From Streptomyces angustmyceticus (lineage in GTDB: Bacteria > Actinomycetota > Actinomycetes > Streptomycetales > Streptomycetaceae): 64,000 bases of DNA. A model generated the notes under the pieces. That model searched no databases and was not told where the DNA came from. It saw only the letters and a program-made list of their open reading frames with translations. Position numbers and translations under genes: made by a program. The stretch is taken from contig NZ_CP082945.1 of NCBI RefSeq assembly GCF_019933235.1, positions 248,001 to 312,000 of the forward strand, in the 5' to 3' direction. Of this stretch, positions 50,060 to 57,989 are shown in pieces (within the stretch, counting starts at the first letter, position 1; every line of letters begins with the position of its first letter).

Positions 50060-50851
50060 TCAGCCGCGGATCATCGACATCAGCAGCCCGTGCGTCGCGG
50101 CGTCCGCGGCCACGACGAGCCCGCGGCCCGTCGGCCCGATCGGAGCGCCGTCGACTCCGGTGACCACACAGCCGGCGGCCCGGCACAGAGCGATGCCGGC
50201 GGCGAAGTGCACGCTCTCGGCCAGGTCACCGCCGTCGGTGACGTAGGCGGCGCGCCGGCCGGCCGCCACCCAGGTCAGCGCCAGCGTCGAGGACACGACC
50301 CGCGGCCGGAACCGTTCGACGAATCCAGCGTGGGCGAGCAGGTCCACGGCGCGGAATCCAGGCGCGCCGGGAAAAGGCGGATCCAGGTTCACGTCCACCA
50401 GGTGGGTGGCAGCGGTCGGCGTGAGGTGTGTGTCGTTCCCGTCGCGCCGGGCCCAAGCGGTCTCGCCGTCGGTGTGGAAGACCTCGCCGCTGAACGGGTC
50501 GGCCACCGCTGCCGGGCCGTTGCGCAGTGCCACGTTGACGGCGACCACCATGGTGCCGGCGGCGTAGTTGAGCGTGCCGCACAACGGGTCCACCCACCAC
50601 TGGCGCACCGCGTCGGCGGCACCCCGCTGCCCGCCCTCCTCGCCGTGCACCGCGTCTTCCGGCCGCGCGGCGCGGATGACGCCGAGGATGGCCTCTTCGG
50701 CCGCCACGTCGGCGTCCGTGGCGAAGTCCCCGGCGCCTTTGTCGATGCGGGTGAGCCGCCGCCCGTACCTGGCGCGCACCGCGTCCGCACCGGCAAGCGC
50801 CGCGGCTATCGCGACCTCGGCATCGTCAAGGCCGGCTTGGGAGTTGGTCAC
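50060..50851 (-). CDS. inositol monophosphatase-family protein with altered metal motif
   Basis: 263 residues, the IMPase fold and length. Motifs are GDFATDADVAAEEAIL (usual TxxD/EAIL), HGEEGG, WVDPLCGTLNYAAG and GDLAESVHFAAGIALC. In ordinary IMPases the third reads WxDPIDGTxNF and the last WDxAAG; here the second Asp of DPIDGT is Cys, and Trp-Asp is replaced. At least two metal-ligand places are therefore changed. It may act on another substrate, or not by the usual mechanism. There is a start at 50851 with no clear GGAGG noted. Confidence 0.8.
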   Translation of the reverse strand: MTNSQAGLDDAEVAIAAALAGADAVRARYGRRLTRIDKGAGDFATDADVAAEEAILGVIRAARPEDAVHGEEGGQRGAADAVRQWWVDPLCGTLNYAAGTMVVAVNVALRNGPAAVADPFSGEVFHTDGETAWARRDGNDTHLTPTAATHLVDVNLDPPFPGAPGFRAVDLLAHAGFVERFRPRVVSSTLALTWVAAGRRAAYVTDGGDLAESVHFAAGIALCRAAGCVVTGVDGAPIGPTGRGLVVAADAATHGLLMSMIRG

Positions 50852-51003
50852 GGCGTGCAGAGTATCGGGACGACGCGCCCTCGCCGGACGGGGAGTCAGC
50901 CGGCCGCCACCGCTCCTCCGCGTTCATCAGCCGGGTGAGCCCGTGTGGCCAGGGCAGCAGCGAACCGGCGGGCCCGGCGTTGCCTGTCGCCGGCAAGGGC
51001 CGC

Positions 51004-51660
51004 ATGATGCGGAGAATGACAACGAACGCCCCTTCGGAACAACCGGCCCCGGCAAACCCGGCCTCATCGGCTATGACTCCGGCGAACCCCGTCTCAGCAG
51101 CCCCGATTTCAGCAGACCCGCCGTCGAAGAATCCGGCTTCGGGGCCGTCCTCCGTGGTCCGGCTCGCGCGCTACTCGACGGCCGAGCTGCGCGAGATCGC
51201 CGGGGACGACGAGGACCCCTTCGGCGTCGCCGAGGCCGGTCTGACGTGGCTGCCCAAGCAGGAGCACTTCGGCATCCGGCGGGAGGGCCGCCTGGTGGCG
51301 CACACCGGTCTGGTGACACTGCCCCTCGCGGTCGGGCCGGTCGAGACGGAGGTGGTGGGGTTCGGCGGGGTGCTCGTCGCTCCCGGGTTGCGGGGGCACG
51401 GGCTGGCGCGGCTCGTGGTCAGCGGCGCCCTGGAGCACGCCCGGACGAGCGGACCGGAGTGCGGGCTCCTCTTCTGCCGGCCGCACCTGGTCCCTCTCTA
51501 CCAGCGCCTCGGCTGGCGGACGCTGGAGGAGGACGTGCACGTCGAGCAGCCCGGCGGGCCGGTGGTCATGCCATTGCGGACCATGTGGATCCCCCTGCGC
51601 GACGGGGCGCGTTGGCCGGGCGGGAGCGGGCCGGTGCGGCTGCTGTCCCTTCCCATGTGA
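51004..51660 (+). CDS. GNAT family N-acetyltransferase
   Basis: 218 residues. Residues about 1-45 are a low-complexity Ala/Pro/Ser-rich leader. The GNAT core follows: VVGFGGVLVAPGLRGHGLAR, with the acetyl-CoA-binding R/Q-x-x-G-x-G/A element (LRGHGLA), then LFCRPHLVPLYQRLGW. The substrate is unknown. The start could be ATG 51004, 51007 or 51016; AAGGGCCGC favours the first two. The N-terminal leader looks like expanded repeats (PANPA...PANPV). Confidence 0.8.
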   Translation: MMRRMTTNAPSEQPAPANPASSAMTPANPVSAAPISADPPSKNPASGPSSVVRLARYSTAELREIAGDDEDPFGVAEAGLTWLPKQEHFGIRREGRLVAHTGLVTLPLAVGPVETEVVGFGGVLVAPGLRGHGLARLVVSGALEHARTSGPECGLLFCRPHLVPLYQRLGWRTLEEDVHVEQPGGPVVMPLRTMWIPLRDGARWPGGSGPVRLLSLPM

Positions 51661-51711
51661 GCCGCGGCCCGGCCGCTCCTGTCCCGCCGCCCCTCCCCCG
51701 CACCGCCGGGC

Positions 51712-52659
51712 TCAGCGGCCCGGGGCCGGGGCAGGGGCGGCCGGGGCCGGGAGGGGGACGGCCGTGCCCGTCACCCGTGCCCGCGGGTCGTCGGGGTGGA
51801 GGTCGACGTAGAGGTCGCTGGGCCGGCCCATGTCCTCGCCCTGCCGGAGGTGCACCCGCAGGGGCTGTGAGACCAGGCCCAGGGTGCGGAGGTAGCCGCC
51901 GAAGGCCGCGGCGGCGGCGCCGGTTGCCGGGTCCTCCACGACGCCGCCGACCGGGAAGGGGTCCCGGGCGTCGAAGTCGAGGCGGTCGGGGGACACGCGG
52001 TGCACGAGGTGCACGGTCGTCCAGCCCCGGTCCCGCATGAGGTCGTGCAGGGCGTCGAAGTCGTAGTCGAGGGCGGCCAGTCGGGCCCGGATGCGGACGC
52101 CCAGGACGAGGTGGTCGTTGCCCGCGAAGGCGATGTGCGGCGGGAGGGCGTCGTCGAGGTCGTCCCTGGTCCAGCGCAGGGCCCGGAGCGCCGGCTCGAC
52201 CTCGGTGGTGTCCTCGGCCGGGCGGGAACGCGCCGGCACGCTGGTGAGCGTGGCCCGGACCAGTCCGTCGACGAGGCCGGTCCCCACCCGGATCTCGCCT
52301 GCGGGTGTGTCGAACAGCAGCTCACCGGTTCCGGTGCGGGAGGCGAGGGCCACGGCCGTGGCGATCGTGGCGTGTCCGCAGAAGGCGACCTCGGCACGGG
52401 GGCTGAAGTACCGCAGCCGGTAGCGGCGGGCGGCGTGGTCATGTGCCGTGACGAAGGCGGTCTCGGAGTATCCGACCTCCGCGGCCAGGGCGAGCATCCG
52501 CGCGTCGCCGAGGGACGCGGCGTCGAGCACCACACCGGCCGGGTTGCCGCCGGCCGGATCGGTGGTGAAGGCGGAGTACCGCAGGACTTCGACGGCGTCC
52601 GGGCGCTCGGTGTTGTCCGGGTGCGGGTTCCGGCCGGTGGGGAACGTGTGCGTGGTCAT
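51712..52659 (-). CDS. PhzF family isomerase/epimerase-like protein
   Basis: 315 residues. The PhzF fold is shown by FTTDPAGGNPAGVVLDA, the catalytic Glu in GYSETAFV, the substrate loop YFSPRAEVAFCGHATIATA and VEDPATGAAAAAFGGYL. The family includes the phenazine isomerase and several diaminopimelate-epimerase-like proteins of unknown substrate. No phenazine genes are in the window, so the function is not assigned. ATG 52659 is divergent from a LysR gene only 84 bp away, which probably controls it. Confidence 0.87.
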   Translation of the reverse strand: MTTHTFPTGRNPHPDNTERPDAVEVLRYSAFTTDPAGGNPAGVVLDAASLGDARMLALAAEVGYSETAFVTAHDHAARRYRLRYFSPRAEVAFCGHATIATAVALASRTGTGELLFDTPAGEIRVGTGLVDGLVRATLTSVPARSRPAEDTTEVEPALRALRWTRDDLDDALPPHIAFAGNDHLVLGVRIRARLAALDYDFDALHDLMRDRGWTTVHLVHRVSPDRLDFDARDPFPVGGVVEDPATGAAAAAFGGYLRTLGLVSQPLRVHLRQGEDMGRPSDLYVDLHPDDPRARVTGTAVPLPAPAAPAPAPGR

Positions 52660-52743
52660 GGCTTCACGATGGCAGGGCGGCACGATCGCGTCCAACGATG
52701 GTTGTTGCTCGTTGCCATCGATGATCGCGATACCGTGGGTGCG

Positions 52744-53652
52744 GTGGACACCAGACTGCTGCGGACGTTCGTGACGCTGGCCCGGGCCGGAAGCTTCACC
52801 GCCGCGGCCCGCGCACTCCATCTCGCCCAATCCACGGTCACCGTGCACATCCGCACCTTGGAAAGGGAGTTGGGAACCCCGCTCTTCGACCGGATGCCGT
52901 CGGGGACGGTCCCGACCCGGGCCGGGGCGCGGCTGCTGGAGGAGGCCGAGGAGGTGCTCGACGCGGTGGCCCGGCTCCGTGCGACGGCCGCAACCGCATC
53001 CGGGCAGGGGGACGCGGCGGGCGGCGCCGTCGAGGGCCAGGTCGCCGTCGGCGCCGGCGATTCGCTGTGCGCCTCACGGCTCCCCGGGGTGATCGCCTCG
53101 CTGCGGCGCACGCATCCCCGCCTGGATGTCGAACTGCACGCCGCGGACACGGCCACGGCGGTGGACGGGCTGCGCACCGGCCGGCTCGACATCGCAGTGT
53201 TGCTGGAGCCGGAGGTGGACGAGAGCGATCTGCTGGCCCGCCGGATCGCGGACGAGCCGCTGGCGTACGTGGCGGCACCCGGCCATCCACTCGCCCAACG
53301 GGCCGCCGGATGGGCGGAGTTGGCGGACGAATGCTTCTTCGTCCACGAGGAGGGCTGCTCGTACAGTGACCGGCTCGTCCGTACGCTGCGGGGCCTGCCC
53401 GGCGCCCGGCCCCGGATCACCCGGTTCGGCAGCATCGACGCGGCCCGATCGTGCGTCGCGGCCGGTCTCGGTCTGACGCTGCTGCCCCGGGTGACCGTCG
53501 AACGCCACCTCCACGAGGGCCGGTTGACGGTGGTGGACGGACCGGAGGCGCCGCCCGTTCCCGTGCAGCTCGTCCGGCACCGGAAGCGGTGGTTCGCGCC
53601 GGGCGCACAGATCGTGGCCGAGGAGCTGACCCGCGCCTTCACGGCGGCGTAG
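52744..53652 (+). CDS. LysR family transcriptional regulator
   Basis: 302 residues. The winged helix is DTRLLRTFVTLARAGSFT, then AAARALHLAQSTVTVHIRTL. The effector domain follows (about 95-295: VAVGAGDSLCASRLPG). The GTG at 52744 gives the standard N-terminus. It is divergent from the phzF-like gene. The 84-bp gap contains a CATCGATGATCGCGATA stretch (52715-52731) with partial dyad symmetry, perhaps its binding site. A hairpin follows the stop. Confidence 0.86.
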   Translation: MDTRLLRTFVTLARAGSFTAAARALHLAQSTVTVHIRTLERELGTPLFDRMPSGTVPTRAGARLLEEAEEVLDAVARLRATAATASGQGDAAGGAVEGQVAVGAGDSLCASRLPGVIASLRRTHPRLDVELHAADTATAVDGLRTGRLDIAVLLEPEVDESDLLARRIADEPLAYVAAPGHPLAQRAAGWAELADECFFVHEEGCSYSDRLVRTLRGLPGARPRITRFGSIDAARSCVAAGLGLTLLPRVTVERHLHEGRLTVVDGPEAPPVPVQLVRHRKRWFAPGAQIVAEELTRAFTAA

Positions 53653-53661
53653 GCACTCCGC

Positions 53662-53695
53662 CGGGTCCGGGCCCCCGTTCGAGGTCCCGGACCCG
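53662..53695 (+). terminator. hairpin terminator after lysR
   Basis: CGGGTCCGGG (53662-53671) pairs perfectly with CCCGGACCCG (53686-53695), loop of 14 bases, 10 bases after the stop codon. Confidence 0.75.
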
Positions 53696-53806
53696 CCCTC
53701 TCCCCGGCAGCTCAGGAGTCCCACGGGAGTTCGGTTTTGTCCTTCGTCCGCGTGGAGGCCCGGCGCGTCGTTTGGACAGCCCGCGGGCCTCCGACACCGT
53801 GAAGTC

Positions 53807-54364
53807 GTGCGCCCACTACTCCTTCGCCTCGCCGCAGCGGCGGCCGTCCTCCTCGCCACCAGCAGCTGCGTGTCCCTTCCGGCCGGCGGGCCCTTGCACG
53901 CTCCCGGTCACGGACCGGGTGGACGCACGGTCGCGCCGGCCCGGCCCTCGCCGCTGCTGCAGCCCACGCAGGGCGCGTCCCACGAACAGCTGGTGGACGT
54001 GGCGGCCATGAAGCGGAAGCCCAAGCGGAAGGCGAGACACCACACGACATCACATGCGGCATCGCCTACGAAACGGCGTCCGGCGTTATCCCCGGCGGAT
54101 GCCGCTCCCCGGCACGACGCGCCCGCTCAGCGGCGGCAGCGGGCCGTGCGCCCGGGGGCGCCCCGCCCCGCCCGGGTCGCGGCGCCGCGGTCGCATACGG
54201 CCCCGGTCCGTACGACGCCCCGGCATCGGCACCCCGCCGCGGCCCCGAAGAGGCACCGGCCGGCGCCGCGGTCGAACGTCGATACCGGCTTCATGTGCCG
54301 GATGGCGTCCGGCCGCGTCCGGGCGGATCTGCTGCGGCTGTGCCGCCGGACGTACGGCCGTTGA
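53807..54364 (+). CDS. basic, Pro/Arg/His-rich lipoprotein
   Basis: 185 residues from a GTG start with a weak ribosome site (GAAG). A lipoprotein signal ends in the lipobox ATSSC (Cys about 21). The mature part is a long, highly basic, Pro/Ala/Arg/His-rich and probably disordered region. The last 30 residues are ordered-looking and hold two cysteines (DTGFMCRMASGRVRADLLRL, then CRRTYGR), which may be the functional part. Similar C-terminal motifs are common in actinobacterial secreted proteins, but no name was recognised. The TTTGGACA (53771-53778) may be part of the promoter. Confidence 0.68.
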   Translation: MRPLLLRLAAAAAVLLATSSCVSLPAGGPLHAPGHGPGGRTVAPARPSPLLQPTQGASHEQLVDVAAMKRKPKRKARHHTTSHAASPTKRRPALSPADAAPRHDAPAQRRQRAVRPGAPRPARVAAPRSHTAPVRTTPRHRHPAAAPKRHRPAPRSNVDTGFMCRMASGRVRADLLRLCRRTYGR

Positions 54365-54413
54365 CGCCACGGATTCGCTTGCCGGAGTCGTCACGGCGCA
54401 TGAGGATGGCGCC

Positions 54414-54554
54414 ATGCCTGCCTTCGCCGCCTTCGACGGGACCGAACTCGCCTATCACGTGATGGGCGAGGGCGAACCGCTGCTCTGCCTGCCGGGAGGG
54501 CCGATGCGTGCGTCGGAAGGGGACGCCGGGAAGCGCGGCGGGATCTCTGGGTGA
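54414..54554 (+). pseudogene. truncated alpha/beta hydrolase start
   Basis: 46 codons. The beginning, MPAFAAFDGTELAYHVMGEG, then EPLLCLPGGPMRAS, is the clear N-terminus of an alpha/beta hydrolase (prolyl-iminopeptidase-like, with the oxyanion-loop GGP). It then turns into unrelated EGDAGKRGG and stops. No other part of a hydrolase (Ser elbow, His) is found in any frame of the next 100 bases before the cyclodeaminase gene. This is a deletion remnant. Confidence 0.75.
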
Positions 54555-54660
54555 GCGACGGCGTCCTGCCGCTGCACAGCCGGCACCCCGCGGGCGCGCC
54601 CGCCAGAGAAGCTCCGGAGGGCGTGGTGCCGTGCGCTCGGAGTGCTGTGACGGGCGGGCC

Positions 54661-55650
54661 TCACTCCAGCCGGATGTCCGTCCCGGCCGACCGTTCGCGG
54701 GCCGCGGCGACGACGAGGGCCGCGGCTGCCGCGTCCTGCACCGCCACGCCGACGGACTTGTAGAGAGTGATCTGGTCACGTGCGGAGCGGCCCGGTTTGC
54801 TGCCCGCGAGGAGTTCGCCCAGTTCGGCGTGGACATGGGCTTCCGTGATGACGCCGTCGCGCAGCGGGAGCAGCAGGTCGTTGCTGCCGGCGGGGAAGGG
54901 CGCCAGCGCCGCCTGCCGTGACTCGACGCAGACCAGCGCCTCGGCCACCGTGGCGTCGTCGATCTCCCGGCCGTCCGGGTTGAAGCCCACCGAGGTCACG
55001 TGCACGCCCGGTGTCAGCCAGGAGCGGCGGATCACGGGGTCGACGGCGTGGGTGGTCGCGGCGGCGATCTCCGCGCCATCGAGCGCCTCGGCGTAGGAAG
55101 CCGTCGCCTCGGCGGGGATCTGGAGGTCGGCCGACAGGGCGTCGGCCAGGGCGGCCGCCTTGGCCCGGTCGCGGCCGGCCACGCGGATGTGCCGGATCGG
55201 GCGGACCCGGCACATCGCCTCGGCGTGCGAGCGGGCCTGCGCCCCGGTGCCCAGGACCGCCAGCACGGAGGCGTCCTCGCGGGCCAGCAGGCGCGCCGAG
55301 AGCGCCGAGCCGGCGGCGGTGCGGGCCGCGGTGATGGCCGTGCCGTCGAGCAGCGCCGCGGGTTCCCCGGCGTGCGGATCGAAGACGACGATCAGTGCCT
55401 GGTGGGTCGGCACGGGGGTGCCGCCGTTGTGCGGGAAGACGGAGACCAGCTTGCTCATGAGGACCCCGGCCGACGGGACGAAGCCCGGCATGGCGGCCAG
55501 GAAGCCGTCCCGTTCGGGAACCAGGGCGGCGACGCGGTCCGGTGAGGAAGCGCGCCCGGCGCTCAGGTCCGTCATGGCCGACGCCAGGGCGTCGATCAGC
55601 GCGTCCATGTCGAGCAGCGCCTCGACCTGCGCACGCCCCAGTACCAGCAT
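54661..55650 (-). CDS. ornithine cyclodeaminase / mu-crystallin family protein
   Basis: 329 residues. The family fold is shown by the substrate lysine in GVLMSKLVSVFPHN, the Rossmann motif VLAVLGTGAQARSHAEAM and ATTHAVDPVIRRSWLTPGVH. A late Asp (SVGVAVQDAAAAALVV) completes the pattern. Members deaminate ornithine to proline or act as NAD(P)-dependent imine/amino-acid dehydrogenases; the substrate is not clear here. ATG 55650 is chosen because AGGAGG lies 9 bases upstream; the TTG at 55659 would sit right on the ribosome site. Confidence 0.87.
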   Translation of the reverse strand: MLVLGRAQVEALLDMDALIDALASAMTDLSAGRASSPDRVAALVPERDGFLAAMPGFVPSAGVLMSKLVSVFPHNGGTPVPTHQALIVVFDPHAGEPAALLDGTAITAARTAAGSALSARLLAREDASVLAVLGTGAQARSHAEAMCRVRPIRHIRVAGRDRAKAAALADALSADLQIPAEATASYAEALDGAEIAAATTHAVDPVIRRSWLTPGVHVTSVGFNPDGREIDDATVAEALVCVESRQAALAPFPAGSNDLLLPLRDGVITEAHVHAELGELLAGSKPGRSARDQITLYKSVGVAVQDAAAAALVVAAARERSAGTDIRLE

Positions 55651-55659
55651 CCGTCTCAA

Positions 55660-56127
55660 CCTCCTGATCGCAGCGTTACGAGCGACGTTACGCCGGGGCG
55701 TGGCGGCGGGCGAAGCCGCCGCGTGTGGGCGTTCGGTGAACGATCAGCGGGTGGCGGTCAGAAGCGCCGCCAGGGTGGGGACGCCGACCGGTTTTCGTGG
55801 AGCATGGCGTGATCCTGGGGGTGCTTCGGCCGGCCGACAGGGGCCCGGATACGGGGCGCGGGTGGTCCGCCTGCGTACGACGCGTGGGGCGGGGTGGGAG
55901 TGCCGCGGCGGGCGGAGGGTAGGCGGTGTGACGGCCGCGGGCAATGGTGCGGCCGTCTCGCCGGACCGGAACGCGCCGGTTGCCGAGGGCGGGGCATTGC
56001 GCGCCCCGGATCGGGCACGCGAGGACAACAAGATGGCCGGGTACGGCAGTTGAGCAGGTGAGCAGGAAGCCCCGCCCTCGCAGCAAGGGACTCGACCGTG
56101 CCCGGCCGCGGACTTTCGGAGGTATCC
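55660..56127. promoter_or_regulatory. divergent promoter region of ornithine cyclodeaminase-like and wblE genes
   Basis: 468 bases without a gene supported by codon pattern; long frames here are shadows. It should hold both promoters. A perfect 9-bp hairpin (GACGGCCGC/GCGGCCGTC, 55930-55957, 10-base loop) lies in the middle, not after any gene. The 5' leader of the wblE gene may be long. No -35/-10 pair was fixed. Confidence 0.4.
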
Positions 56128-56385
56128 ATGGACTGGCGCCATGACGCGGTATGCCGCGCAGAGGACCCGGAGATCTTCTTCCCCGTCGGCAACACCGGCC
56201 CCGCGCTTTTGCAGATCGAGGAGGCCAAGGCCGTCTGCCGCCGCTGCCCGGTGATGGGGCAGTGCCTGCAGTGGGCGCTCGAATCCCGTCAGGACGCGGG
56301 TGTCTGGGGCGGGATGAGCGAGGACGAGCGGCGCGCCATGCGGCGCCGGGCCGCCAGGAACCGGGTGCGCAGCGCCTCCGCGTAG
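56128..56385 (+). CDS. wblE: WblE/WhiB1-type WhiB-like iron-sulfur regulator
   Basis: 85 residues. Four cysteines, Cys9, 37, 40 and 46 (VCRAEDPE; AVCRRCPVMGQC), hold a 4Fe-4S cluster. The GVWGG turn (DAGVWGGMSEDERRAM) and the basic tail RRRAARNRVRSASA bind DNA and the sigma factor. Sequence and length are those of the WblE (WhiB1) subgroup, whose cluster reacts with nitric oxide. GGAGG lies 5 bases before the ATG. The nsrR/hmp pair is 8 kb away, so NO sensing may be shared. It may be a second copy beside the main chromosomal wblE. Confidence 0.9.
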   Translation: MDWRHDAVCRAEDPEIFFPVGNTGPALLQIEEAKAVCRRCPVMGQCLQWALESRQDAGVWGGMSEDERRAMRRRAARNRVRSASA

Positions 56386-56559
56386 GGGCGCGGGGGCCGG
56401 TGGCCCCGGCTGGGGTGGCGGTTGCGGAGCGGAGCGGGACATGGCGTGGTGGGTCCCGGATGCGCCGCCCTCGCGCCGGTACGCTTTCGGCATCTCGGGC
56501 GGTGGCCGTGCGTGTGCGGCGACGGGCACGCGCTCTCCTGTGCCGGAAGGACGGTCGCC

Positions 56560-57219
56560 ATGCCCACGGATGCCCACCCCGGACCGCTGCGTGTGCTGGT
56601 GCTCGGTGCCGCGCTGCGGGCGGCGTCGACCAACGCCCGGCTGGCCGCGCTGGTAGGGCGCATCATCACCGCGGCGGGCGCCGTGGTGGACCTCGCCGGG
56701 ATGCGGGAGTTCGACATGCCGCTCTACGACGGCGACGCCGAGGCCGAACGGGGCCTGCCGGACGGTGCCCTGGCACTGCGCGACCGGCTGGAGCGGTGCG
56801 ACGCCTTCGTGCTCGCCTCGCCCGAGTACAACGCGTCCGTGCCGGGAGTGGTGAAGAACGCGATCGACTGGGTCTCGCGGGTCAGGCCGCAGCCGTTCAA
56901 GACCAAGCACGCGCTGCTGGTCTCCGCCTCCCCTTCCCTGGTGGGCGGCAATCGGGGGCTGTGGGCGCTGCGGGTTCCGCTGGAGCATCTCGGTACCCGC
57001 GTCTACCCCGACATGTTCAGCCTCGCCGCGGCCCATCAGGGTTTCACCGAGGACGGGCAGCTGTCCGATCCCGCTTTGCAGCAGCGGCTGGAGGAGACCG
57101 TGACGGCCTTCCTCCGTCTCGTCGAGGCCGATGCGCGCTATGTCTGTCTGCAGCGCCGGTGGTACGAGTTCCCCGGTGACCGCACCGGGGCTCCGGTCAC
57201 CCAGCGCGCCGAGGACTGA
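56560..57219 (+). CDS. NADPH-dependent FMN reductase family protein
   Basis: 219 residues, flavodoxin-like fold. The phosphate-binding start is VLVLGAALRAASTNARLA, and the family signature is SPEYNASVPGVVKNAIDWVS. The late motif LLVSASPSLVGGNRGLWALR is also typical. Members reduce FMN, quinones, chromate or azo dyes with NAD(P)H. A GGAAGG lies 8 bases before the ATG at 56560. A strong two-way hairpin follows. Confidence 0.88.
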   Translation: MPTDAHPGPLRVLVLGAALRAASTNARLAALVGRIITAAGAVVDLAGMREFDMPLYDGDAEAERGLPDGALALRDRLERCDAFVLASPEYNASVPGVVKNAIDWVSRVRPQPFKTKHALLVSASPSLVGGNRGLWALRVPLEHLGTRVYPDMFSLAAAHQGFTEDGQLSDPALQQRLEETVTAFLRLVEADARYVCLQRRWYEFPGDRTGAPVTQRAED

Positions 57220-57225
57220 GCCGGA

Positions 57226-57260
57226 CCGCCCGAGCGCGGCCGGAGGGCGCGCTCGGGCGG
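57226..57260. terminator. bidirectional hairpin terminator
   Basis: CCGCCCGAGCGCG (57226-57238) pairs perfectly with CGCGCTCGGGCGG (57248-57260), 9-base loop, between the convergent FMN reductase and lipoprotein genes. Confidence 0.85.
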
Positions 57261-57309
57261 GGGAACGGCGCGGCCGGACGGCGTGCCGTACGTGCCGGGT
57301 CCGGCGGTC

Positions 57310-57534
57310 TCAGTGGTCCGCGGCCGCGTCGGAGTCCGCGGCGGCCGCCGCGCTCTCGGCGTCGTCCACCAGTTTGCGCAGGTCCGGCAGGTCGGTGGGC
57401 GCGGGCGCGGAGGACGACGGGGTCGCGCGGGGCGCGTCGCCCTCGGTGCGTACGCCGTTGCCGCATCCGGCGACGAGCGCGCCGCACACCAGGGTGATCG
57501 CCACGAGCACCGCGGCCTGGCCGGCCGGGGTCAC
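57310..57534 (-). CDS. small lipoprotein (74 residues)
   Basis: A lipoprotein signal (PAGQAAVLVAITLVCGAL, then VAGC) fixes the Cys at about residue 23. The short mature part is Ser/Pro/Ala-rich with an acidic helix (PDLRKLVDDAESAAAAADSD). The GTG start at 57534 overlaps the stop of the upstream gene by 4 bp (GTGA), so it is coupled to the exported helical protein. No family recognised. The pair sits directly behind a two-component system operon on the same strand, so an envelope role is likely. Confidence 0.7.
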   Translation of the reverse strand: MTPAGQAAVLVAITLVCGALVAGCGNGVRTEGDAPRATPSSSAPAPTDLPDLRKLVDDAESAAAAADSDAAADH

Positions 57535-57938
57535 GACGAGGCCGCGTTGTGGTGCTGGGTGCGGCACCAGGTGGCGACCTTGGCGAGGTCCTTCTGCCGC
57601 TGCTGGAGCGTGGGGACGAGGGACTTGCGGTAGGTGAGCTTGTGGTTGAGGAAGGTCGCGATCTCGGTGTGCCCGGCGGCCTTCGCCTTCTCCACCCGCT
57701 TCTCCAGGCGGGCGACGGAGCCGCGGACGCCGGCCTTGCCCTGGAGCCGCGCGAGTGCCTTGTGCAGACGCTTGTCGATCTTCGGGGCGCGCTTGCACAG
57801 GGCCTGCGCGCCGTCTCCCGTACGGGTCTTGGCGGAGGCCGACGGCGCCGGGGTGCTGTCGGCCACCGCGGTGCCCGCGACACCGAGCACGGCCGTCGCG
57901 ACGGCCACCGACGAGAGAGCGATGTTCCGGGTACGCAT
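57531..57938 (-). CDS. small secreted helical protein
   Basis: 135 residues. A Sec signal peptide covers about 1-27 (SSVAVATAVLGVAGTAVADS). The mature part is basic, all-helical, and may form a coiled coil (KRLHKALARLQGKAGVRGSV, RLEKRVEKAKAAGHTEIATF). Two cysteines (QALCKRAPKI and ATWCRTQ) could join its ends. The pattern is common in actinobacterial exported proteins of unknown function. It lies 52 bp after the histidine kinase gene and is coupled to the following lipoprotein. Confidence 0.75.
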   Translation of the reverse strand: MRTRNIALSSVAVATAVLGVAGTAVADSTPAPSASAKTRTGDGAQALCKRAPKIDKRLHKALARLQGKAGVRGSVARLEKRVEKAKAAGHTEIATFLNHKLTYRKSLVPTLQQRQKDLAKVATWCRTQHHNAASS

Positions 57939-57989
57939 GAAGTCCTCCTCAGGTGCGTGGCGGGCACGGTGCCCGTCCGCGAGGAGAAG

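Noticed and set aside
55744..57036. 430-codon minus-strand frame over wblE and the FMN reductase
   Set aside because: Opposite two genes with diagnostic motifs; Pro/Arg/His-rich shadow.
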